NCBI RefSeq assembly: GCF_008039615.1
Contig: NZ_VDUZ01000006.1
Coordinates: 124,001 to 188,000 of the forward strand
DNA length: 64,000 nucleotides
Direction: 5' to 3'
Origin: Vineibacter terrae
GTDB taxonomy: Bacteria; Pseudomonadota; Alphaproteobacteria; Reyranellales; Reyranellaceae
The notes below the pieces were generated by a model. It worked only from the letters and a program-made list of their open reading frames with translations. It had not been told where the DNA came from and ran no database searches. A program made the translations under genes and the position numbers. Shown piece after piece: positions 46,748 through 55,381 of this stretch (position 1 is the stretch's first letter; each line of letters opens with the position of its first letter).

Positions 46748-48166
46748 TCAATTGAACCGCACGTACTGGAAGTCGGCGGGCTGGTTGTTGATGCCGCGCG
46801 CCGGCGGTGCGATCCAGTGGGCGTACTTGCCGGGCTCGATCACGGCGGCGCCCATCAGCGAGCGCACATAGGCGCGGTCCTCGTCCGTCGGCAGCCACAT
46901 GCCGGCATTGGCGGCCCAGTCGGCCTCGGACACGACCTTGCCCTCCGGCGAGACGCGCGCATCGGCGAAGGCGCCGATGCGGCGGTTGAAGGCGCGGTGC
47001 GGCAGCTTCAGCTCGAAGGGGATGCCGGCGCGCTCGATGACCTTGTTCCAGCGCAGCACGCCGCGGGCGCAGTCGTCGATATAGTCCTGGCGCAGCCGCT
47101 CGTTGAGCGCCGACAGCGCCGGCACGGCGCGGCTGACCAGGGCGCCGTCCTGCAGGCCCAGGATGTCGTAGGTGGCGTCGGTGAGCTTGTGGTCGTCGGC
47201 GATCTTGGTCTCGAGGAAGCGGCCCTTCACGCCTGCCGTGTAGTAGTTGGCGGCGTTGGTCGAGGCCTCCTGGCCGAACAGGTCCAGCGACACGCTGAAA
47301 TGGAAGTTCAGGTACTTCTGCAACGTGGCCAGGTCGATGGCGCCCAGCGCGCGCACGTCGTCGGTCTTGTGCTCGCGCATCAGCTCGCAGGTGCGCTGCA
47401 CGATGCGGCCGACACCGGTCTCGCCCACGAACATGTGGTGCGCTTCCTCGGTCAGCATGAAGCGGCAGGTGCGCGACAGCGGATCGAAGCCTGATTCAGC
47501 CAGCGAGGCGAGCTGGTACTTGCCGTCGCGGTCGGTGAAGTAGGTGAACATGAAGAACGACAGCCAGTCAGGCGTCTGCTCGTTGAAGGCGCCCAGGATG
47601 CGCGGCTTGTCGGGATCGCCGGAGTGGCGCTCCAGCATGGCCTCGGCCTCCTCGCGCCCGTCACGCCCGAAATAGGCATGCAGCAGGTAGACCATGGCCC
47701 ACAGGTGCCGGCCTTCCTCGACGTTGATCTGGAACAGGTTGCGCAGGTCGTAGAGCGAGGGGGCGGTGCGGCCCAGCAGCCGCTGCTGCTCGACCGAGGC
47801 GGGCTCGGTGTCGCCCTGGGTCACGATCAGCCGGCGCAGGGTGGAGCGGTGCTCGCCGGGCACCTCCTGCCAGGCGGCCGCGCCCTTGTTGTCGCCGAAC
47901 GGGATCACGCGGTCGGCCTCGCGGTCGGCGAGGAAGATGCCCCAGCGGTACTCGGGCATCTTCACGTAGCCGAAATTGGCCCAGCCGTTGGCGTCGGTAG
48001 AGATCGCGGTGCGCAGGTAGACGTCATAGGCGGACGTGCCCTCGGGGCCGAGATCCTTCCACCAGTCGAGGAAGCGCGGCTGCCACGCCTCCAGCGCCCG
48101 CTGCAGCCGGCGATCGCTCGACAGCTCGACGTTGTTGGGGATCCGTTCGCTGTAATCGATGGCCAT
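46748..48166 (-). CDS. boxB: Benzoyl-CoA 2,3-epoxidase, BoxB subunit
   Basis: A 472-residue di-iron monooxygenase that, with the reductase BoxA, epoxidises benzoyl-CoA to 2,3-epoxybenzoyl-CoA. Two EExxH metal motifs are visible: EEGRH at 150-154 and EEAHH at 240-244. The characteristic start SERIPNNVELSSDRRLQRAL and the end (PPARGINNQPADFQYVRFN) match BoxB closely. Two adjacent ATGs exist (48169, 48166); the second has the better spacing to AGGAGG. The open frame upstream runs through the CACAGAGA inverted repeat and is not part of the protein. boxA is not in the window. Confidence 0.96.
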   Translation of the reverse strand: MAIDYSERIPNNVELSSDRRLQRALEAWQPRFLDWWKDLGPEGTSAYDVYLRTAISTDANGWANFGYVKMPEYRWGIFLADREADRVIPFGDNKGAAAWQEVPGEHRSTLRRLIVTQGDTEPASVEQQRLLGRTAPSLYDLRNLFQINVEEGRHLWAMVYLLHAYFGRDGREEAEAMLERHSGDPDKPRILGAFNEQTPDWLSFFMFTYFTDRDGKYQLASLAESGFDPLSRTCRFMLTEEAHHMFVGETGVGRIVQRTCELMREHKTDDVRALGAIDLATLQKYLNFHFSVSLDLFGQEASTNAANYYTAGVKGRFLETKIADDHKLTDATYDILGLQDGALVSRAVPALSALNERLRQDYIDDCARGVLRWNKVIERAGIPFELKLPHRAFNRRIGAFADARVSPEGKVVSEADWAANAGMWLPTDEDRAYVRSLMGAAVIEPGKYAHWIAPPARGINNQPADFQYVRFN

Positions 48167-48196
48167 CATCAGCCTCCTGTCGTGCGTCGATCGCGT

Positions 48197-48416
48197 AAGA
48201 GAAGAGAAGAGAAGATTCACCACAGAGACACAGAGAACACAGAGGAACACAGAGAAGAAATGAGATTACGCGCCGGCGGTGCGCCAAAGATATGAGAGAT
48301 GATTGCGCGCCGTTGGCGCGCGCACGGTGTTCTCTGTGTCCCTCTGTGTTCTCTGTGTCTCTGTGGTGAATCTTCTCTTTTCTTCTCTTTTCTTTTCTTT
48401 TCTTTTCTTCTCTTCA
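48197..48416. repeat. Large inverted repeat of CACAGAGA-type elements plus a pyrimidine tract
   Basis: The left arm (AAGATTCACCACAGAGACAC, then AGAGAACACAGAGG) is complementary to the right arm (CCTCTGTGTTCTCTGTGTCT, then CTGTGGTGAATCTT). Within each arm the unit ACAGAGR is repeated. A GC-rich smaller dyad (GCGCCGGCGG with CCGTTGGCGCGC) forms the centre. The right side continues as a nearly pure C/T tract of about 45 bases (48370-48415). It occupies the boxC-boxB gap. Similar CACAGAGACACAGAG elements occur between genes in many bacteria. Confidence 0.85.
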
Positions 48417-48422
48417 CGTGCC

Positions 48423-50096
<1,674 letters not shown>

Positions 50097-50135
50097 GGGT
50101 CCGCCCTCCTGGCTCAATTTCGTAATTCGGTACTC

Positions 50136-50147
50136 AAATACGTATTT
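50136..50147. promoter_or_regulatory. Candidate operator, perfect 12-bp palindrome AAATACGTATTT
   Basis: AAATACGTATTT is a perfect palindrome in an otherwise GC-rich region. It lies two bases downstream of the predicted -10 box of the boxC promoter, thus over the likely transcription start, an ideal site for a repressor. The Rrf2-family (BadM-like) regulator encoded at 50856 is the obvious candidate ligand-responsive binder. Confidence 0.65.
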
Positions 50148-50148
50148 A

Positions 50149-50178
50149 CTTCTACGCCCGACTCGCCCACCCTGTCAA
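50149..50178 (-). promoter_or_regulatory. Predicted boxC promoter
   Basis: On the minus strand, TTGACA (50178 to 50173) matches the -35 consensus perfectly; 18 bases later is TAGAAG (50154 to 50149), a moderate -10 box. The start of transcription would fall near 50142, inside the palindrome, leaving a leader of about 45 nt before the boxC ATG. Prediction by eye only. Confidence 0.5.
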
Positions 50179-50205
50179 CCCGGTATGACGGGTGTCGGAG
50201 CGGCA

Positions 50206-50859
50206 ATGGCGCGGGCTGTGGCCAAGCAGGAGAAGAGCGGGCAGATGCCGGCTTCGGTGCGCGTGCGCGCGGCCGAAGCGGCGGACCTGCCGGCGATCGT
50301 GGCGCTGGACCAGCGGATCACGGGCGTGGCCAAGGCCGGCTACTGGCAATGGGCGTTGGAGCACTACGCCGCCGGGCCGCCGGAACGCACCTTCCTGATC
50401 GCCGAGAGCGCCGACGGGGCGCTGGCCGGCTTCATCATCGGCGAGGTGCGCGCCTGGGAGTTCGGCGCGCCGCCGGCGGGCTGGGTCTTCGCCGTGCAGG
50501 TCGACCAGACACGGCGGCTGGGCGGGGTGGGCACGCAGCTGTTCGACACGCTCTGTGCCCGGTTCCGCGCCGCCGGCGTCGACCGCGTGCGCACCCTGGT
50601 CGATCGCCGCGACCATCTGATCCTGTCGTTCTTCCGCAGCCAGGGCATGACCGCCGGCCCGTCGCTGCAGCTCGACCTGGAGCTTCTCCCTCCCCCAACT
50701 TCGTTGGGGGAGGTGGCCGAAGGCCGGAGGGGGAGCGCTCGTGGTGTCGACGACCAAGACCACGTCGGCTCCCCTCCGCCCACCGACGTTTCGACGCTTC
50801 GCGTCGAAACATCGTATCGGGGCACCTCCCCAACTGCGTTGGGGAGGAAGAAGTCGTGA
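50206..50859 (+). CDS. GNAT acetyltransferase, BadL-like, with repeat-encoded C-terminus
   Basis: A 217-residue GNAT-family protein. The fold is visible in RVRAAEAADLPAIVALDQRI, the central strands, and the acetyl-CoA loop VDQTRRLGGVGTQLFDTLCA (R/QxxGxG/A type). The natural domain ends near LQLDLELL (about residue 160). The last 55 or so residues (PPPTSLGEVAEGRRGSARG and on) are translated family B repeat, not acetyltransferase. The ATG at 50206 follows GGAG. The stop TGA overlaps the GTG start of the Rrf2 gene. BadL of Rhodopseudomonas palustris is a GNAT enzyme acting on aminobenzoates and is encoded with BadM; the assignment here rests on this neighbourhood. Confidence 0.82.
   Translation: MARAVAKQEKSGQMPASVRVRAAEAADLPAIVALDQRITGVAKAGYWQWALEHYAAGPPERTFLIAESADGALAGFIIGEVRAWEFGAPPAGWVFAVQVDQTRRLGGVGTQLFDTLCARFRAAGVDRVRTLVDRRDHLILSFFRSQGMTAGPSLQLDLELLPPPTSLGEVAEGRRGSARGVDDQDHVGSPPPTDVSTLRVETSYRGTSPTALGRKKS
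50685..50848. repeat. Palindromic repeat, family B, translated as the end of the GNAT gene
   Basis: The ends are TCTCCCTCCCCCAACTTCGT and ACTGCGTTGGGGAGGAAG, with inner ACCACGTCGGCTCCCCTCCG. Like the copy at 31810 it has an extra perfect hairpin in its right half, GTTTCGACGC-TTC-GCGTCGAAAC (about 50789-50811). Its final GGGGAGGA is 7 bp from the GTG of the Rrf2 gene and serves as its ribosome-binding site. Confidence 0.85.
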
Positions 50860-51293
50860 AACTCCAGATGGGCACGCGGCTGGGGCTGTATGCGGCGCTG
50901 GAGCTGGCGCGCGATCCGGCGCGGCGGCTGTCGGCGGCCGACCTGGCGCGCCAGTTCGGGGTGTCGACGCATCATCTCGCCAAGGTGCTGCGCGATCTGG
51001 CGCGCGCCGGCCTGGCCGAGGCCGAGCGCGGCGCCGCCGGCGGCTACCGCTTCACCGGCAATGCCAAGCGCACGACATTGATGGACATCGTGGCGCTGTT
51101 CGAGACCGAGCCCGGCAACCGCGCCGCCGAGCCGGGTGACGACACCGATATCGGCCAGGCCCTGGGCCGCGTGCTCGGCGAGATCGACGAGATCGCCGAG
51201 GCCACCCTGCGCTCGATCAGCCTCGAGACGCTGCTGCGCCAGATGGCGCGCCGCGTTGCACACCGGTCGATGCCGCTGTCATCTTTGTCATAG
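50856..51293 (+). CDS. Rrf2-family transcriptional regulator, BadM-like
   Basis: A 145-residue regulator with the Rrf2 winged helix at the N-terminus: MGTRLGLYAALELARDPARR, LSAADLARQFGVSTHHLAKV (recognition helix), and AGLAEAERGAAGGYRF (wing). No cysteine is present, so it does not carry an iron-sulfur cluster as IscR or NsrR do. BadM of R. palustris is an Rrf2-family repressor of benzoate genes, and its gene is next to a GNAT gene, as here. The likely target is the palindrome at 50136. The GTG start overlaps the GNAT stop (GTGA). Confidence 0.85.
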   Translation: MKLQMGTRLGLYAALELARDPARRLSAADLARQFGVSTHHLAKVLRDLARAGLAEAERGAAGGYRFTGNAKRTTLMDIVALFETEPGNRAAEPGDDTDIGQALGRVLGEIDEIAEATLRSISLETLLRQMARRVAHRSMPLSSLS

Positions 51294-51391
51294 TGGAATG
51301 AGGAGTATTTAGACCAAGACTGGCGTATTTTTAGGTCGATGATCCGGCGCTTTCCGAAAGAGTGCCAATTTTATCCGTACAATTCAGGACA

Positions 51392-51774
51392 TCAGTTGAA
51401 CGCACGGGGGCGGCACAATCCTTTTGGCTCTGCGCATTTGACATCCAGAATGTAGTAGCGGCAAGGATATGGCGCGTGCTCCGTGGTTTGTGCCTGGTAT
51501 TGCTGACGAACCACGTTGCCGTCGATGATCAGCCGACCAGCGTTGAGCGTGAACCGGCCGTTGTCTATAACGATCTGATCTACGACAGCGATATCATTGA
51601 ATAGGGTCAAACGACGCATAGGGACGTCGAGATGATATCCATACGCCCCTCGGGGCACCAAATTCCTTCGTATTTCGCCAATGGCTTTAGGTAGAAGATG
51701 CCCTGCAGGGTTTGGGCCACGGCTGGAGCTGAAGAAAGCCCCAGTAGGATTGCAAAACTCAATCGTCCGATCAT
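51392..51774 (-). pseudogene. Small secreted protein gene, apparently frameshifted
   Basis: Two overlapping frames each look partly coding. From the ATG at 51774 the frame encodes a good Sec signal (MIGRLSFAILLGLSSAPAVA, cleavage before QT) and stops after 55 residues at 51607. The other frame is open from before the signal region down to 51392 and reads sensibly as NLVPRGAYGYHLDVPMRRLT, then VIDNGRFTLNAGRLIIDG, ending CAEPKGLCRPRAFN. A single-base shift around 51660-51720 would join them into a secreted protein of about 125 residues. It is not recognised. Either the gene is broken or the sequence has an error here. It follows tcmP by 12 bp. Confidence 0.5.
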
Positions 51775-51786
51775 CACTTCACAGGG

Positions 51787-52716
51787 TCAGCGATTACCCT
51801 TGCCGGCATGGTCGCTGCCGACAGCTTCATCCTGTAGGATGCCTCTAAGGCTAAGCTGCTCCAGTGGCTCGAACGGGTCTACTGCCTTCCGATAGGCCCT
51901 TCCCATCAACTTCGGAGCCGCAGGATGGTCCGTTGCATGGATCATATAGTACATGATGCTCCCACGGTGACGGCGGTTCCGTATCGGCCATGCAACTACA
52001 GAAGAATAGCCAAACTCCTTTCTGAACCTCTGACAAACCAAGCTGGCAATGTCAGGCGATGCCAAGTTTTTTAGTTCGTCCCAGTCGGAACGCCCCCACC
52101 ATCTATCCAGGATGGCATTGTCACGGACGCCGCTGAAGGCCCGTTTGAGCCAGCCGATGGGCAAGAAGTAGAACAGCTCTATCTTGTGGCCGACTGACTT
52201 GAATCGCGCAATCGTCTTGATTGTCTTCCAATGGCACTCGAAGGTACGCTGGTCCAAGAGACAGAAGGCCGCCGTGCGGTCTTTGATTTGAGCCGCTTGA
52301 AGCGCTGCTCCAGCATTTGCATTAAAGTCACCCCCGATAATCTTGATTTCTCTTCTCGGTTCCTTCTTTGTAGCGTTGCGGGGCGGCTGAGCGTTGCGCA
52401 GCTCCTCGAGCATTCTGACTTTCGTGGGCGACAACTCGCAAAGCACTAACGTGCGCAGCCACCGCGGCTGCCGTTCCATGACGAGTTTGGCCGACCAAAG
52501 GTCAGAATCATTAACACGCTGCGGACCGGAGAAACCGTCGATGTAACTCCCATGTTTAGTAACAAGAATAAAATAGTAAAGATATCTATCGATAAGTTGC
52601 GACTTGTTCTTGGTCCATATCGGATAGCGGCTTACTCCAAATGAAAAAGGGGGAGCTATCTGAACTGGTAGATCCTGAAATAAGGGAGGTCCGCTCTCCG
52701 TTACTTTTGTTTTCAT
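51787..52716 (-). CDS. Three-Cys-motif partner protein TcmP
   Basis: A 309-residue protein of the TcmP family, whose genes sit beside three-cysteine Gp37/Gp68 genes. Family blocks: KSQLIDRYLYYFILVTKHGS, YIDGFSGPQRVND (a glycine-rich nucleotide-binding-like turn, reminiscent of methyltransferase motif I), IIGGDFNANAG, and AFCLLDQRTFECHWKTI. No membrane segment or signal peptide. The molecular role is unknown. It begins 3 bp after the three-Cys gene ends, so the two are certainly co-transcribed. Base composition and codon use are clearly more AT-rich than in flanking genes, pointing to horizontal transfer. Confidence 0.85.
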   Translation of the reverse strand: MKTKVTESGPPLFQDLPVQIAPPFSFGVSRYPIWTKNKSQLIDRYLYYFILVTKHGSYIDGFSGPQRVNDSDLWSAKLVMERQPRWLRTLVLCELSPTKVRMLEELRNAQPPRNATKKEPRREIKIIGGDFNANAGAALQAAQIKDRTAAFCLLDQRTFECHWKTIKTIARFKSVGHKIELFYFLPIGWLKRAFSGVRDNAILDRWWGRSDWDELKNLASPDIASLVCQRFRKEFGYSSVVAWPIRNRRHRGSIMYYMIHATDHPAAPKLMGRAYRKAVDPFEPLEQLSLRGILQDEAVGSDHAGKGNR

Positions 52717-52719
52717 AGG

Positions 52720-53568
52720 CTACGTAGCAGGCAGTCCATCCCAGGTTCTTCCATCAAGAACGCGGCCAGATGCGTGCTTCCCTACTTTTGCGAGAATTTC
52801 CTCCTCACCATTATTACCAGAAAAGACAATTGTTTCAACACCTCGATGGTTCTTTTTTTCGATGGGCGCCCAGTGGCCCCATTGCTTGAAGTGAAACGGC
52901 GTTCCTTCTCTCTCGCACTGGTCACGAAGTGAACGAACCCATTGGGGGTTCATTGGGCGAGCTCGTGTGCCGCTCTCACCACCTGCGATGACCCAGTCGA
53001 TCTTCGCAGTGCTGTCAAGCTGACATGGATTGAGCCACCGGCGCAGGTCCAGTTCTCCAAGCAAGGGCTCACAGGATAGAAATCGAACGCGTGCCGGTAT
53101 TCGCATCAAAGCAGGGATACGGCGATCCGCCCATTTCTGATTTTCGGCCGTTGTTCCCAGCCAGACGTTTTCTGGCCAAGCGCTCCTCCAAGGCACCGAG
53201 ACAGCGGCGCGTTCCGGTCTCTTGGTTAGAAGGAGCCAATCGAGGTGCTCCGTCCGCTCGATCAGCGACCACAGTTTGGCGCGCCACTCATTCAGGTCGT
53301 TTCGCGCTTCAAATACATCAGCCATCGAGGCACAGAAAACGCGCGGCCGGACTCCCTGTCGCTTAGCCGCTTCATTCCAATTTAACGGCTGGCGCCAGTG
53401 CGCTTCACTGAAGAAGCGTCGAGGTGACGCCTTGCCCCACAGATCCAGGGCGAGGCGGTGTGCCCACGCCTCAGCGTAGCAGTGCTTACATGCTGGTGAC
53501 ACACGAACGCACCCCCACCAGGGATTGAACGTATGGTGCGTCCATTCGATCTTAGAGTTCCTTGCCAT
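52720..53568 (-). CDS. Phage Gp37/Gp68 (DUF5131) family three-cysteine protein, radical-SAM-like
   Basis: A 282-residue protein. The start KIEWTHHTFNPWWGCVRVSP then ACKHCYAE carries the three-cysteine motif C-x6-C-x2-C (about residues 20, 27, 30), which could hold an iron-sulfur cluster as in radical-SAM-like enzymes. Further family blocks: RVFCASMADVFE, WLLLTKRPER, NVWLGTTAENQ, FLSCEPLLGELDL, DWVIAGGESGTRARPMNP and PFHFKQWG. These repeat the order of TIM-barrel strands expected for the superfamily. It is the first gene of the pair with tcmP. Members occur in phages and on mobile islands. Reaction and substrate unknown. Confidence 0.88.
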   Translation of the reverse strand: MARNSKIEWTHHTFNPWWGCVRVSPACKHCYAEAWAHRLALDLWGKASPRRFFSEAHWRQPLNWNEAAKRQGVRPRVFCASMADVFEARNDLNEWRAKLWSLIERTEHLDWLLLTKRPERAAVSVPWRSAWPENVWLGTTAENQKWADRRIPALMRIPARVRFLSCEPLLGELDLRRWLNPCQLDSTAKIDWVIAGGESGTRARPMNPQWVRSLRDQCEREGTPFHFKQWGHWAPIEKKNHRGVETIVFSGNNGEEEILAKVGKHASGRVLDGRTWDGLPAT

Positions 53569-53980
53569 GTAGGGTAGTGTACTTCAAATGTTCTCGTTTT
53601 GACAATGGACCGGATGGCCTGGGCGACTACCAGCACGTCGCGTCTCGCTCGATAGCAACGTGCCGGTGACGTCAGCGCATCGAAGCTTGCCGCGAGGGTG
53701 CGAAACTGCTCGCCGTCGTCGATCCTTACCTTGATGAGGAGACCAGAAAAGGCTCCCCTATCGTAGGTTTTGATAGCGGATTGTTCTCAGTACGTAGAAA
53801 TATCTTGTTCTCTGAACAAGAATGGTGTATTGGAGGTGTTCTCGGCGAGGGAGTCCGGGGAGCAGGAGGCGTTATTCGAGTCGCTCCGGGTTTCTGTCGG
53901 TTTCTGTCAATTTCTGTCGATCCACAAGATGGTGCTCAGGTCATTGATAGAAGGGGCAAAATGAGTTTCTGTCGTTTCTG
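53569..53980. other. Gap between the TcmP island and the acyl-CoA dehydrogenase, with dyad and TTTCTGTC repeats
   Basis: 412 bp without a convincing gene. A perfect dyad TCTTGTTC-TCT-GAACAAGA lies at 53803-53821. Five copies of TTTCTGTC follow, at 53891, 53901, 53911, 53966 and 53975, the first three exactly 10 bp apart. The last copy overlaps the stop codon of the acyl-CoA dehydrogenase gene. The promoter of the Gp37/68-tcmP operon should lie near 53570-53700. Confidence 0.5.
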
Positions 53981-53982
53981 TC
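53891..53982. repeat. Five direct TTTCTGTC repeats at the island edge
   Basis: Three copies at a strict 10-bp period (53891, 53901, 53911), then two more at 53966 and 53975. They mark the change from AT-richer island to GC-rich chromosome. The period of one helical turn fits a protein-binding array or slippage; too short for CRISPR. Confidence 0.75.
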
Positions 53983-55186
53983 ACAGCCGGCCGTCACCGC
54001 GCTTCTGCCATCCGTCGCGCGTCTGGGGCAGCTTCTTGCCGAGGATGGCGCCGGCGACCACTGTGCGCAGCACCTCGGCGGTGCCGCCGCCGATGGTGAA
54101 CATGCGCACGTCGCGCGCCATGCGCTCCAGCGGCAGGTCGCGCGAGTAGCCGCGGGCACCGAAGAGCTGCAGCGCGTCGTTGACGGTCTGGATCGCGGCC
54201 TCGGCGGTGAAGATCTTGGCCTGAGCGGCCATCAGCATGTCGGGGAAGCCGGCCTCGCCGCTGCGGGCGGCCTTGTAGACCAGCGCCTGCGAGGCGGCGA
54301 GCCGGATCGACATGTCGGCGAGCTTCCACTGCAGGCCCTGGAACTCGTTGATCGGCCGGCCGAACTGCTCGCGCTTCTCCGACCAGTCGAGCGCCAGCTG
54401 GTAGGCGCCCCAGGCGACGCCCAGCGCTACCGTGGCAGCCCCGACGCGCTGGCTGTTGTAGGCGTTCATGAGGTCGGCGAAGCCCTTCTTCAGGCCGCGC
54501 GGCGGCACCACCAGGGCCGACGGCGGCAGCTCCATGTCCTCGAACGCGATCTCGGCCTCGGGGATGCCGCGCAATCCCATGGTGGGCTCGCGGCGCACGA
54601 TGCTGAGCCCCGGCGTCTCGTCGCGGATTGCCAGGAAGCCGCCGATGCCCTCGTCGTTGCCCTGGGCGTCGAACACGCGCGCGAAGATCAGGTGCAGGCG
54701 CGACACGCCGCCGCCGGTGATCCAGTGCTTGCGGCCGTTCACCACGAAGCGGTTGCCGCGGCGGTCGGCGCGCGTGGTCATGGCATTGGCGTCGGAGCCG
54801 GCGCCGGGCTCGGTGATGCAGATCGCGGGCTTGTCGCCGGACAGGACGAGGTCGGCGGCCAGCCGCTTCTGCTCCTGCGAGCCATAGGCCATCACGGCGC
54901 TGATGGCACCCATGTTGGTCTCGACCGCGATGCGGCCGGTGACGGCGCAGGCGGCCGACAGCGCCTCGATCACCAGCACGGCGTCGAGCCAGCTTTTGCC
55001 CTGGCCGCCGTATTGCGCGGGAATGGTCATGCCCAGCAGGCCCGCATCCTTGAGCAAGTCGACGTTGTCCCAGGGATACTGCTCGCTGCGGTCGACCTCG
55101 GCGGCGCGGGCCGCGATCGGTCCGCTGGCCAGCGCGCGGGCGCGGGCCTGCAAGGATTTCTGGTCGGGGCTGAGGTCAAGCGGCAT
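53981..55186 (-). CDS. Acyl-CoA dehydrogenase family protein lacking the usual catalytic glutamate
   Basis: A 401-residue flavoprotein. Blocks: CITEPGAGSDANAMTTRADR (FAD/substrate loop), HWITGGGVSRLHLIFARV, and the C-terminal GARGYSRDLPLERMARDVRM. The medium-chain-type catalytic glutamate in the YEGT position is glycine (FTIGGGTAEV), and the alternative position used by isovaleryl-CoA dehydrogenase (ER) is glutamine (YNSQRVG). So the enzyme may not be an ordinary dehydrogenase; a lyase- or desulfinase-like member is possible. The ATG at 55186 follows GAGGG. It is adjacent to the TcmP island, so it has probably been there longer than the island. Confidence 0.85.
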   Translation of the reverse strand: MPLDLSPDQKSLQARARALASGPIAARAAEVDRSEQYPWDNVDLLKDAGLLGMTIPAQYGGQGKSWLDAVLVIEALSAACAVTGRIAVETNMGAISAVMAYGSQEQKRLAADLVLSGDKPAICITEPGAGSDANAMTTRADRRGNRFVVNGRKHWITGGGVSRLHLIFARVFDAQGNDEGIGGFLAIRDETPGLSIVRREPTMGLRGIPEAEIAFEDMELPPSALVVPPRGLKKGFADLMNAYNSQRVGAATVALGVAWGAYQLALDWSEKREQFGRPINEFQGLQWKLADMSIRLAASQALVYKAARSGEAGFPDMLMAAQAKIFTAEAAIQTVNDALQLFGARGYSRDLPLERMARDVRMFTIGGGTAEVLRTVVAGAILGKKLPQTRDGWQKRGDGRL

Positions 55187-55256
55187 GGGGCCCTCTGCGG
55201 ATCGTGCGAAACCGACTATGATGGCAGCGGATGGTTCAGTGAAGAGCCGCGCTGGC

Positions 55257-55342
55257 GACGGCTGGGACCGCGCCGCTCCAGCGGCGCTCAGGGTCGCGTG
55301 GCAAGAGAAGAGCGTCGCTGGAGCGACGCGGTCCCAGCCGTC
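55257..55342. repeat. Palindromic intergenic repeat, family C (GCGCCGCTCCAGCGGCGC type)
   Basis: The ends GACGGCTGGGACCGCG and CGCGGTCCCAGCCGTC are perfect 16-bp complements. Inside are two small hairpins, CCGCTCCAGCGG and GTCGCTGGAGCGAC. It lies in the divergent gap between the acyl-CoA dehydrogenase and the beta-propeller gene. Second copy at 59951. Confidence 0.9.
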
Positions 55343-55381
55343 ACCAGGAAGAGCGTCATCCGCTCGAGCAAGGAGGGGCAC

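Noticed and set aside
48167-48250. N-terminal extension of BoxB by 28 residues
   Set aside because: The extra residues are translated CACAGAGA repeat; the downstream ATG has a proper ribosome-binding site and matches the usual BoxB start.
53770-53964. 64-codon frame in the gap beside the TcmP island
   Set aside because: It crosses the dyad and the repeats and has no family look or good start signal.
51294-53980. An integrase, transposase or tRNA attachment site explaining the island
   Set aside because: Looked for at both edges; none found in the window.
53891-53982. TTTCTGTC repeats as a CRISPR array
   Set aside because: The units are 8 bp with 2-bp spacers, far too short, and there are no cas genes.
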